DNA of 64,000 bases from Gelatoporia subvermispora B (Eukaryota > Basidiomycota > Agaricomycetes > Polyporales > Gelatoporiaceae), in assembly GCA_000320605.2 (NCBI GenBank), contig KB445824.1, positions 20,001 through 84,000 of the forward strand, given 5' to 3'. Shown piece after piece: positions 45,231-55,519 of this stretch. A program made the translations under genes and the position numbers. The notes under the pieces were generated by a model, which did no database searches, had not been told where the DNA came from, and saw only the letters and a program-made list of their open reading frames with translations. Within the stretch, counting starts at the first letter, position 1; each line of letters opens with the position of its first letter.

Positions 45231-46495
45231 ATGCAAACCGAGTCTGGCTCCACCACCAATGAAGATCACTCCGATGCCCACTCGGACTGGTCAGATGAAC
45301 CTGAACACGAGGATTCAGAAACTAATATCCTGAGGTATATCCCCAAGTAAGACGCTCTCGTTCGAATATGTGTCATTCGTAGGCCGATGCGGCAGTGTCA
45401 ACTTACCGTAGGAGAATGTCTAAGACAAAGCTCATCCTCGATCCCGGCGGTTTGCCCGTAGAGTTGTGGTATCACATCATCGAATCCATCGACGACCTGG
45501 AGTCTTTCCATGCCTGTGGAGTGACGTGCAAGCTCCTGGCATGTCTCATCAAGCAAATTGAAGCCCGTTATGCAGATGCACTCCTCGAGGTAGACGAGAT
45601 CAGCGAGCTGAAGCAACTTCATCACCAGGTCTCGCAGCAGTCCCCTAAAGCGCTGCTACGAACTTGGATTACTGTGGGTCCCGCCCTTCTGCCCCAATTT
45701 ATCCTTCGGTTTCTCGGCAGGATCCACAGATTACAAGTATTCCTCGTTTCCGGCACGCTGCTGGAAACACCCTTACTTCCCGCCCTTCGCAGACAACTGC
45801 TCACAGCCGCTGCGTGCTTTCACACCGTGACATATCTGCTCCTATACTACTTCGAGTTCTGGAGCTTCGCCGACTTTGCGCGGCTTATCTGTGCGTTCCG
45901 GAATTTGCGCCATCTTGAGCTCAACTGTGTCTCATGGCAAGGGGGCGAGGGACGCACCTTGGCTGAGGAGCCTTTTGCCAAGGCTCTCCGCTTGCAAGAG
46001 ATAAAGGTATGCAGAGACCAATAGTCTGACACGCCACAACTCGTTGTCTGATTGACAATGTAGATTTTTGACGATAATATCTCGAGATTTGCGCATTTTC
46101 TTGCCGCTCCCAGGCTACCCTGTTGGCTTTATACCCTCCAGCTCCGGAGTCAACAGAACGACCTGTCGCTGGAATACCGCGCGTATCATGCTGAATCGCA
46201 ACAAGACACGTTCTTCAACGCACCCACTCTCCCGTACAAGGCGACCATATCCATCCCTGAAGATATATCTGTCTCAGAAGGAACAGACGCGGCAAAATGG
46301 ATGAACGCCTGCTTCGACTTGCTGGATGGCTTCATTGTCCCATCGGGCTCGACAGAAAGTCACAACAGTGAGTTTGTAGTAGAGGTGGACGGTTGGGATA
46401 TTATTATGCTTGCATGCGGCCAGGAGCCTTCGGCCTTCAGCAGGATGCATGATCGAGGGATAAATGTCATGCATCCTAGGGCTCGCTTCGCATAG
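45231..46495 (+). CDS. F-box-like protein, family member E
   Basis: Three exons keep phase: 45231-45346, 45412-46006, 46064-46495, giving 380 residues. Exon 1 is strongly acidic (DHSDAHSDWSDEPEHEDSE) and ends NILRYIPK, the family motif; donor GTAAGA at 45347. Exon 2 gives RMSKTKLILDPGG, the F-box GLPVELWYHIIESIDD with CGVTCKLLACL, then FWSFADFARLICAFRNL, LELNCVSW and EEPFAKALRLQEIK. Exon 3 has WMNACFDLLDGFIVPSG. It is the clearest core sequence of the family. A protein read only from the ATG at 45416 would miss the acidic exon. Likely SCF substrate adaptor, nuclear or cytosolic; no signal peptide or membrane span. Confidence 0.75.
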
Positions 46496-47590
46496 CGCTC
46501 GTGGGCGCAGCGTACCGGATGAGCGTCGTGGAGGGCCATATGCGGTGCACTTCAATGTGTAGGGTAATCGTTGGTAGGAGGGTGTCGCTCGAGGTGCTCG
46601 GTACTCCGCTCACGCCAGCTGGTCAATGGCAGGGCAATGTCAAAGGCTAGCAAATTATGGTCTCCTATGAGGTGCCCCGCAGGCTGTTTCCATGAGCCAA
46701 ATCGTCCCCGCACGGTCAGCTCGGGACGGCTCACTAGCTCGACAATTCTGGCCCACAGCTTACACATGTCCGACTTTCGCTCTCGACCCTCTCGATCACG
46801 ACAGCAACGAGCAGAATCTCAGTTGGATTCGTCAAAGCGGACGCAGGGATGATGGCCATGTCGAATCTTTCGTGGAGTGAAGGGAGGATTTAACGATCCG
46901 GCAAAAAAAGGAGGGAGACTCGAGTGGTGACGCAGATCGATTGTTCAGCGGCGATTCAAGTCTAAGCGAACGCGGAACCTCGTGAGCGGCTGGAGCAAGC
47001 GACTGAGCGGGATAGCAGAGGTCAAGGAGAGGAGGCGACTTGGTGCCGCGCGAGTCGACACATTCGGTTCACAGCATTTAGAGTGTCAGCCAGGTTTTGG
47101 TATCTAATCTTGGGATTGCAGTCTGGACTGGTGAGAAGAGCATGGGAGATGTCAATCAACAAGGCAGACTCAGCTCACCGCCGGTCTCATGCTCCAGTCC
47201 TAGCTTCTCAAGTCGCCCGCGTGATTTTCGATGTCAATGCGGTAATAATCGGGTTGATCGCTAGACAATCAATGTAGCTGGCAGACGCTGAGCCCGAGAT
47301 GATAGAAAGAACGTCATCACAGCAACAATGACCTGGTTTGGACAGACGCCGATGACGACGCGAGCCACGTTCCATGCTTGAGTTATTCTACAGTGTCCGG
47401 CGCTCAAAACCGACCTATATAAACTGTCGACGTGCATGCAAATCAGAGACGCTCAACGGACTCGATGGTGCACGAGATACGCTGATTCCCACGAAGCTGC
47501 CTCATGCCGATCACAACGGGCAGCCTGTAGCGCAGGCTGCACAGCCATCTTCGTTTATCTCCTCGTTCCGTTGAATATACCGACTTCTCA
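46496..47590. other. Intergenic region, no gene seen
   Basis: About 1.1 kb. From 47434 it belongs to the direct duplication that includes member D and should contain its promoter. The rest holds only short ORFs. Confidence 0.45.
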
Positions 47591-49290
47591 ATGCTCCCTA
47601 CACCTCCGAGTCATCAGGAAGTCATCGAAGAAGTTCCGACAATGCTAGCGGATCATCGAAATGAAGAAGTCCACGTCGTGGACCCGTCGCAGGCTCTGAC
47701 AATAAACGTAGAAGACCACAACCGTCAGGATGGAGGTATCATGCTGCAGGCTTTGCGGGAGGTAACAGTAATCCCACATCACGAGTCGACCGCTCTCGGT
47801 GTCCTTCTCCCGGAGGTTGAGAGCGAGCTCACTTTGTGCATCGAGGAAGAAGGAAAGGACATTCTGATGCACCTTCCTGTGTATGCACGTTCGTTTGCTC
47901 GTTTGTATATCATGGCTACTTACATGCGTCGTTATGTAGGGGGATTGGAAGATCAAATATAACAATGCGCCCTGGTGGCCTACACCTCGAAATTTGGTAC
48001 TTGATCTTAGACAGCATCGACGACTTTAGGTCATGGGTTGCTTGCGGGTTGACCTGTAAGGTCCTTACATCGCGCATTATACAAACAATGAGGGACGTCT
48101 CACGTCGTCATTGGGAGAATGTCGCTTCCCTCGACCTCCGCGAGCTGCGACGAGATTTGGCGGATCAGCCCGTAGCTGGAAGCCTAATCTATGACGTCAG
48201 GGTCCAAGCCCCGTCATTGACGCGACTCGTTTTCGAATTTGCAGGTCGCCTCCTCGCACTCCGTCATCTAAGAGTCCAAAAGTCTGGATGGTGTGATCCC
48301 GACACACTGCCATTATTGCGCCAGTCGTGTTTCAGTGCTGCATCACGATTCAGGAATCTATCATACTTGACGTTGACGGATGTCGTCTTTTGGAGCTTGG
48401 GGAATCTGATGCGATTCGCCTGTTGCTTCGGAAGTTTACGAGTGCTCGAGCTGGAGAATGTTTCGTGGACACGCAGTCAAGGATGCTGTCCGGCCGACGA
48501 ACCTTATGCGAAGAACCTGCGCTTAGCATTGCTCAAGGTACGTGGGCCTACCCTACATGACTATCGTCTTCTTTTTATTCTCGTCTTGACATAGTTGCAC
48601 AGATCATCAACAGACATAACGTATCCTCTTACCGGACTTTCCTTGCGTCTCACACACTACTTCGGAATCTCACAAGGTTGAATATCGAGGAGTCTAGCGT
48701 CAGCTTCTCAGCTCACTGCCACATTCGCATCTCTCCTACTGAACGCGATGATACGCAAAACGGAGCACAATATACAGTATCAGCAAGAATCACGTCCTAT
48801 CCCCATGCGAGTTACAAATGGTTGCGCGCACTACTAAACCTCCTCGACGGAATCTTCACTTTTCCCACACCACCGCTCTTCTCCAGAATCAACCTGAAAT
48901 TCGAGATCATAAATGGCACTTCCGAGGACATGTTCAACTTTCTGTCCGATGAGCCATTGCCGCTCCCGTTACTGAGGATGCAAAAGGCGACTCAAGTTAC
49001 GTTGACGAAGATATACTGGAAGGACAAACACCTGTTACGCTGCGAAGAGGAGCTAGTGCCTTCTTCTGGGGCAGTTCAACCTGTCGCGAGCGAAGGAGCT
49101 CCACACGAGGTGGCAGCAGGTCAGCTCAAACCGTAGGAGGAGTGGATATGACAGGGCATTCCCCTTCAATGATGTAGTATGACGTTGGGGAGCCTTGGCG
49201 AACGCTCTGCGATGGATGAATGAAGTTGTCTGGCACAGGAGCCACGAATGCGTATCGGTAAATTGGCAATTTAACGGGAAATAGCACCGC
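47434..49290. repeat. Direct segmental duplication, second copy
   Basis: Partner of 39630-41480, same orientation, about 7.8 kb apart; members A-F lie in the same direction, consistent with unequal crossing-over. Confidence 0.75.
47591..49136 (+). CDS. F-box-like protein, family member D
   Basis: Three exons keep phase: 47591-47880, 47940-48537, 48603-49136, giving 473 residues. Exon 1 starts MLPTPPSHQEVIEEVPTM, is acidic, and ends LCIEEEGKDILMHLPV. Exon 2 continues GIGRSNIT, then the F-box MRPGGLHLEIWYLILDSIDD with CGLTCKVLTSR, the core FWSLGNLMRFACCFGSL, LELENVSW and DEPYAKNLRLALLK. Exon 3 has WLRALLNLLDGIF and TSEDMFNFLSDEPLPLPLL. It is the intact partner of member C. The intron that separates exon 1 from the F-box sits at the same point and phase in C, D, E, G and H. 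The C-terminal region after the leucine-rich core differs most between members, as expected for a substrate-facing surface. Confidence 0.78.
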
Positions 49291-51674
49291 AGCGTAGACT
49301 CAGATACATTTTGACCGCCGATCCGATCCGATGTGACTTGGTCGCAGTAACAGCACTTGATTGCAGGCAGAGACACTGTTGGGCCTCCTCGGCCTCCTCG
49401 ACTTAGAGAGGCGCTGGCGACGACGCGCACCGCGTTATCCTCAGCAGCACCCTTTCCATGGCGTAAACCTGCTATCACCCGACTCCATGTCTCTGAGCTA
49501 AGGAGTCCGATAAAGTCAACCTTGAAAGCCTGAGGTGCTCACGAGACGGACACGGGGTATAGGGCGGTGTCATCAAGACAAATCCACATGGCGGCCTTGG
49601 GGCAGACACTCGAGGAGCAGTGGTCGGCACACCGTTCGGTCGTCCTTTCCTACCGCACTTGATAATCTCACCTTGTACACTTTGGGCAAACCGGAGCTGC
49701 CAGGGGACTTTCTTCACCAGTATAGAGGACATCTCACCGGTGTACCTTTAATGCCTGGAGTCTATGAACCCTGCTCTCGCACTGCAAGAGAAAGCTCACG
49801 GGTCGTCCGCCAGCCGTGATGCGGCCTCTCCGTACTACAAATCCCTTACAAATCTCCATAGATATCTCCCCATCACGGCCTAGCTCGCTCGAGGCATCCC
49901 CGCGCACAATTGGCTCGGTGTCGAGTCGCACAGCGTCGAAACCAATCCGCACGCGGCAGGGGAGTATAAATTTATATTGCGGGATTCTGGGCCACGAAGT
50001 GCCCATCGCAGAGTTCCATACAGAAGACACAGGGCAAATTTTGCTCTTCGGACGCTTCTCCGAGCTGCTGCTGTCCCTCTGTTGCTGCTGCCGATTGTTA
50101 TTATTAGGCGGATATAAACGCAAGGAAGAAGACTCGAGGATGGCGGTGGTGACCAGACGCACACCTCGCATCGGATCTGTTTGGCTCTCGAACAAGACCA
50201 TGCTCGATTTGCACACGGCACTACCACGACGACGAGTATATGCGCTCGCACGCTGGATAATGGTCACGTAGTGCCGGTGAGCACGAGAACGAGGTGGTGT
50301 GCTGAGATAAAGCCAGGATGGTGGTGGCAGTGGAAGCAGAGAACACAGCCGCGAAGCGCAAAGGCTTAGGGAGTCGTCCATGGCACCCTGCAATTGCGAA
50401 ACGGGTCGCCCATCTGGATGCAGCAGCTGAAAATGGCCTCGCAAGGATTGTCGAACTGAGCGTATCGGCCTCGGGCAAGGGCAGATCACACATCACTGCG
50501 AAACGACACACACCGGTTGGGCAGATGCACATCGTGAGCGTCCTGCGATGAGCACAGCTGTGAGCATGACGGTGATAGGGAGTTAAAGAGGGACGGTATT
50601 ATCTAGCGTGCCGTTGCTACGATCCACGAACAAGTGAGCACGCCATCCATGCCCGGCCCCGCACCGTCCGTTACCCCGGCCTCATCTGCTCCCCGCCATA
50701 TTCGCTCTTCTCGCCGCTGCCACAGTCCCACTCCGCGCTCTTTACCCGCAAATCCGAAGATAGAAACCCTACTTGAGTTGATCGATCGAGTTTCGGCAAC
50801 TACCAGGCGTGGACGTCGCTTCGCTCGACAAGGAACGCATGGGTGTATAGAAAAGCGCTACAGCCATGTTCTGCGTGTATGACAAATGTGAGAGCAGAAC
50901 CTCCTAGTGTGGTGCTACGTACCTCTAACCATGCGATTCATACGCTGGGCTTGAGAAGTGCTTGAGTGACGGGGTAGTCGCTGCAGCAGCCATGCTCCTA
51001 CCATTTTCTGAGGCTGGGGGAAGGTATCACTGCATCTCAGCAACGTTCGAGACCGCAAGATTCGACGATGGTGAGCGAGTATGGGAACGTGGAGGACGAG
51101 ATGGAGTCTGGACGACTCGGACGACTCAAAGCAATATTGTGATGATTATGTGGAGATAAGTACCTAATGGTATGACCCAACATCCCTAAACTAAATGTTG
51201 TTATCTCAAATCAAGTTCAGATTGCTCCGCCATGAATTTTGGGCTGCTCACACAAATACTCGATACACTCGCCAGTGTCTACTGATCTTCTCGTCGTTTT
51301 TAATGGGGGAACAGATGAATAACTACGGTACACTCTGCTAGAGCCAGAAATACCGCTCCATGTCAACTTCCGTTCGACGCAACTAGCCCTCGAGCAGTTT
51401 ATTAGTGGCAGAGCCACCTCTTCGAGTTGCTCTCTCGCCCACTCGCTATATTGACTATCACCCGTACGCACGATTGCGCTGTAGCCCATTTCAAGTACCA
51501 TTTGGAGCTGACTTCTGCCTGTCCTAGGCGCTCCGTCGACCCGTGTTAAATTCCGCTTGGACACCTTTGGGTTCGTGTTGTGCGTTCGACTCGACTTGAG
51601 TTGCCGCGTTCTCTTCCTGGTTGTCTGTCTACGCTCCCATTCGTGTCTCCGTGTTCATTCATTTTCCACTCTCG
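49137..51674. other. 2.5-kb region without supported genes, contains an inverted-repeat arm
   Basis: 49810-50360 is one arm of an inverted repeat whose partner lies at 58030-58590. It opens ORFs on both strands (for example 49816-50271 plus and 49734-50489 minus) that are kept in the partner, but amino-acid changes are spread evenly in both readings, so I do not call a gene. An ORF at 51217-51564 (minus) has no ATG start. Confidence 0.4.
49810..50360. repeat. Inverted repeat arm, partner at 58030-58590
   Basis: Shared runs include TTGCGGGATTCTGGGCCACG here and its complement in the partner, and a block near 50330 (AAGCAGAGAACACAGCCGCG) found inverted near 58050. Similarity is roughly four bases in five by eye over about 550 bp. 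Each arm carries a di/trinucleotide-rich stretch (CTGCTGCTGT and similar). Confidence 0.7.
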
Positions 51675-51926
51675 AAGGTTCCTCGAAGGCTCGATTGTTT
51701 CCCCTCCATCCCCTCAGCCACTGCGGCCCGCGACGCCCTCGTGTTCTTTATAAATGACGATAAGACAATATGAACGTGAGAGGAGTCATATGCATATGTC
51801 TGCCTCCGATACTCTGGATACTACTTCCTTACCACGCTATCGACATCCCACACATTTCCGTGACCGTATGTATCAAGTCACGGGCGGCACGAGCCAAGCT
51901 GTCCCCTAAGTGTCTCGACTTGTAAA

Positions 51927-51991
51927 GTTGGGCTCATCCACAACCTACCTAGTAGGTAGGTTGTACTAGGTAGGTTGTGGATGAGCCCAAC
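51927..51991. repeat. Perfect 28-bp inverted repeat with 9-nt loop (miniature element candidate)
   Basis: Left arm 51927-51954 starts GTTGGGCTCATCCACAACC; right arm 51964-51991 is its exact complement. It sits inside the left arm of the large palindrome and has no counterpart in the right arm, so it was inserted after the palindrome formed. Size and structure fit a foldback mini-element. Confidence 0.85.
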
Positions 51992-52389
51992 ATTACTTAA
52001 CGCAGATCACCTAATTGCACAACATGATGATACGCTCTGTGCATCCTTCAGGACAGCACTTCTTTCTCGGGAAATTCCGTCCAGACTCTAGGAGCCGTCT
52101 CGATATCGACCCCAGCTCCCGACATTGAGCACCCCGCTCTATATAACATGACATCCCCTGTCTCATGGCGTCTCAGGAAGCCAGGTCATATCCGTATATG
52201 ATGTCCCTTCCGTGCGCAGGATGTCTGCCTCTACCCATAGCCCAACGCTGCCTCAACTGCACCGTGGTCGCCACTTACTGTATGCCAGACGCATGTTCCC
52301 GAATTAACTCGCTCATCATCGTGTATGTATGATATCCGTGCAGAGTCACCTCCGACCTCATGTGATCAAAAGTAAAGAATCAGTACCAT

Positions 52390-52580
52390 TTCATACGAGT
52401 ATACATTCCAAATTTGTGCTGTCTCTCCATCAAAAACATCTAGTGGAGAAGACCAGGCAATTCATACGAGTACACGTTAATTGTCAAACGAATGCGTATA
52501 CCGCATTTGATTGTGCGTCAGGCCGTAATTAAGGATGCTACCAAATGCTCAGCGGCCCTGTACTCGGAAGCCGTATGTAG
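52390..52580 (+). pseudogene. Fragment of an F-box-like gene (member G type)
   Basis: The sequence matches 54127-54300 of member G: shared words include TTTGTGCTGTCTC/TTTGTGCTCTGTC, CTCCATCAAAAA and GTGCGTCAGGCC. It covers the end of exon 2 and the following intron only. It carries substitutions and small indels and cannot encode a protein. Confidence 0.75.
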
Positions 52581-53162
52581 CTTTAATGATTATTCTGGCC
52601 GTAATAGCCGAGGCTCAAGCGTCCAAAAGGGTGCCACGTAAGATGTGGCCACATGCTCAATGTTGGCAGGGGTCGATATTAGGACGGCTCGCATACTTGG
52701 GGTGAGATCGCAATAAGAGATATACAGGATGCGTCGTCATGCTGTACGCAGTTCTAAGTGACTTCCATTGCACAAAAGTCGAGACGCTCGGAATGCAGTT
52801 TGCCTCGTGACGCTCGTGACTGGATGCATATGACAACGGAAAAGGGAGAGATGTTGCTAACGTAATCAGGAATCAGTACTCAGAGTCTCGGATGGGACAT
52901 ATGCATATGAATCCTCCCACGTTCATATTGTCTTATCGTCTTGATGGAAAACACGAGGGCGTCGCGGGCCGCAGTGGGCGAGGGAATAGAGGGGAAAGAG
53001 TGGAGCCTTCGAGGAGACACCTAGAGCGGAGAAAGAATCGGTGAGGACGGACTCTCCCGGGCTGTATATGCTTCCGCTCAGTGACACACGCACCTGCGCC
53101 TCGTCAACTTCCCACCTGCCGCTTTATTGCTGTGCACATCCCAGCGATTCAATCAACTCGCG

Positions 53163-54838
53163 ATGTCTGTGAATCCATCAACAGCACCAATGACCAAAGG
53201 GTCAATGCATACACGGAAAGTGTGGCGCACGAAAGCAAATTGGGATAATGACAAGAATAGAACAGACATGAGAACGCGGTGGGAACAAGAATGTATATGG
53301 GAGCAGGAACAGAAACAGCGACGGGAACAGGAACGAGAGTTTGCATCGGAGCGGGCACGGAAGCGAGCACGGCAGCGAGCACGGCAGCGACAGGAACAGG
53401 AGTGGAATTTCAAACACAAATGGGAACGAGGACGGGCCCTGGTCAAGCAGGAGCGAAAACGGGAGCGGGAGCGGAAATGGGAACAGGAACAGGACCGGAA
53501 ACGGAAGCGAAATGAGCTGAGGAAGAGACAAAGAGACGATACCTCGTGGGGGATTCTGTGCTATTTACCATGGTGTGTTTTGCGCGTCGTCGTATAGTTG
53601 GAGTCAATATATTTGCTAATAAATCGCCACAAAAAGCAATATGCGCAATCCGGATATTGTCCTCAATCCCGGCTCTCTACCTATGGAGCTGTGGTACATT
53701 GTCATCGACCATTTGAGCGACGTGAAAGTCCTCGTCTCACTTGGACGCACCTGCAAATTACTTCTATGCATATCCAAGAAGGTTATGCTGTCTTATGGCC
53801 ACACAAGCACCAAAGAAATTCGACAACCACCAGATCTCATCAGTATACCACGTCAGATTCTACGACAACCTCTGGCCGCTTCGCTTATCCGTGTATGTTA
53901 TGTGACGCCGGAGCTATTCGTACGCTTCCTGTGGCGTTGCGCAGGTCTTTGCCCCAATTTATCTTCCCTCCGTGTTGTCGGCGGAGGACCCACCCCCATC
54001 TTTCTCCCTCCTCTTCGCATTCGAGACTTATCACTTGCGAAACGTTTCGACTATGTGAATGATCTCAAGCTCAGCGATTGCATGTTCTGGAACTTTTGCG
54101 ATCTCCTTCGACTCATCTGCGCCTTCCCAAGTTTGTGCTCTGTCTCCATCAAAAATGTCCAGTGGCGAAGACTAGGCAATCCACTCGAGTATACGTCGAT
54201 TGTCAAACATCCGCGTATACAAAGTTTGAATGTGCGTCAGGCCCTGATCGGAAATGTTACCATGCTCAGTGGCTCCGTACCCTTCACAGATCGACGGTCC
54301 CAGATTATCACACTACAAAATGCTACTAGCACTCCCCGAGCTTCACCAGAGTGTCACTTCCCTGAAGTTCAATCTCGATGAACACACGACTCTATCATAC
54401 AAAACGTGTCACGAAGTACCTCCAATCCACCATCAGCATCGTTCACGTGGCTCTCTGCAAACTGCTGAGATCTGTATGACGTATACGCCAACGTGGGACC
54501 AGTTATGGGCATCCCGGATAAGCGAAGCCAGCGGCACCTTGCACAGCTTTATCGATGCATCGAAAACAACAGGCGTCATCAAGATCGATTTCGTATGTCT
54601 GGAATACGATCGTATCAAGCCCCGGCGCAGATTTGAAGTATTCCCAGGGATTCGAGTGCAGAATGACAAATTTATAGTGCAGCTCAAACGTCCGCCGATG
54701 CCTCCTCTTGATGCTCTACTATGCCTAATCAAAGAGGAACGAACCATTCTGGAGGTTTTGCATGCTTCCGAGAGCATTTTATATAATAAGCGGGGAAAGG
54801 TGTACCGGGAGTGGATGCGGAGTGCGGAAAAAAATTGA
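53163..54838 (+). CDS. F-box-like protein with charged helical N terminus, family member G
   Basis: Three exons keep phase: 53163-53572, 53637-54231, 54290-54838, giving 517 residues. Exon 1 encodes about 130 residues of Arg/Glu/Gln-rich, probably continuous single helix or coiled coil (QEREFASERARKRARQRARQ), and ends DDTSWGILCYLPW, the family motif. Exon 2 opens C-N then MRNPDIVLNPGSLPMELWYI, the F-box with GRTCKLLLCISK, and the core FWNFCDLLRLICAFPSL. Exon 3 begins IDGPRLSHYKMLLALPEL. Exon 1 has its own stop 9 codons after the donor, so a caller might split this into two genes; the same donor, phase and acceptor occur in the inverted copy H, which supports one spliced gene. Inferred SCF-type substrate adaptor with an added binding or oligomerising helix. 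Confidence 0.7.
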
Positions 54839-55519
54839 CATAGCAAATACAATCGTTGGTAACCCGCGCTAGAGTAGTCAAAAAATGTATGCATTCGAAT
54901 GATCAATGCTCGAGATGGCCCCGAGAGCGGCATACTCAAAACCTCGCCACACGCTTCACGGAGTCGCGATCTCAGAGCGAGACACTGAGGCTCCCGTGAA
55001 CGCCCTAAGCGGTTCGCGAGGCCGTGCGAAGAGAGGAGTGAGCACGTACGTACGCCGAGATGAGCGTGAAGATGTTGCATTTGACTGTCCACATTGTAGA
55101 TGGCGGACTGTACGTACAGGCTACAGGCTCCGAGCTTGATACGGCATGGTTGCTGGTCATCTGAAGTATAGCACTTTAAGACATGTCTGGATTCCGGCAC
55201 CAGTACTTCGTGCCGCTGGAGGGAGGCACCATACGACTTGATCCCTGAGAGCCCTGGCTAGATCCCGCATAAGTCAAATAGGGAGCTTCATAGGAGTGGG
55301 ATTCCGAAGCTGGTACTCGAGCGAAAAAAAGCTGCGAGGACGTTTCGGATTCTAGACAGACGACGGTCAAGTTCCTGCAGCACCAAAGCTCGTCCGAATA
55401 AGAGACGTAGTGGAATCCTGACACCAGAGGATCACAGATTAATCATTCACTGCATACAAAACCACAAGGTACAGACGGCGCACTCTTCACCATTATTCAC
55501 CACTCAGCCACCAACTCAC
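54839..55519. other. Spacer between convergent genes
   Basis: About 680 bp; 55385-55519 is shared with the inverted copy at 61651-61755. No gene seen. Confidence 0.5.

Larger units (their letters stand above)
51675..53012. repeat. Large imperfect palindrome with an F-box gene fragment at its centre
   Basis: The left arm (about 51675-52135) is the inverted copy of the right arm (about 52640-53012): both contain GACGATAAGACAATATGAAC, CATATGCATATG and GCGGCCCGCGACGCCCTCGT, in opposite orientation, and the similarity can be followed with gaps along the arms. The centre (52136-52640) holds the F-box fragment listed next. The right arm ends about 150 bp upstream of F-box member G, so it contains part of the promoter region of that gene. 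Confidence 0.75.

Noticed and set aside
53163..53597. Arg/Glu-rich ORF as a separate upstream gene
   Set aside because: Donor, acceptor and phase agree in both paralogous copies to join it to the F-box exon, and other family members have the same arrangement; kept as exon 1 instead.
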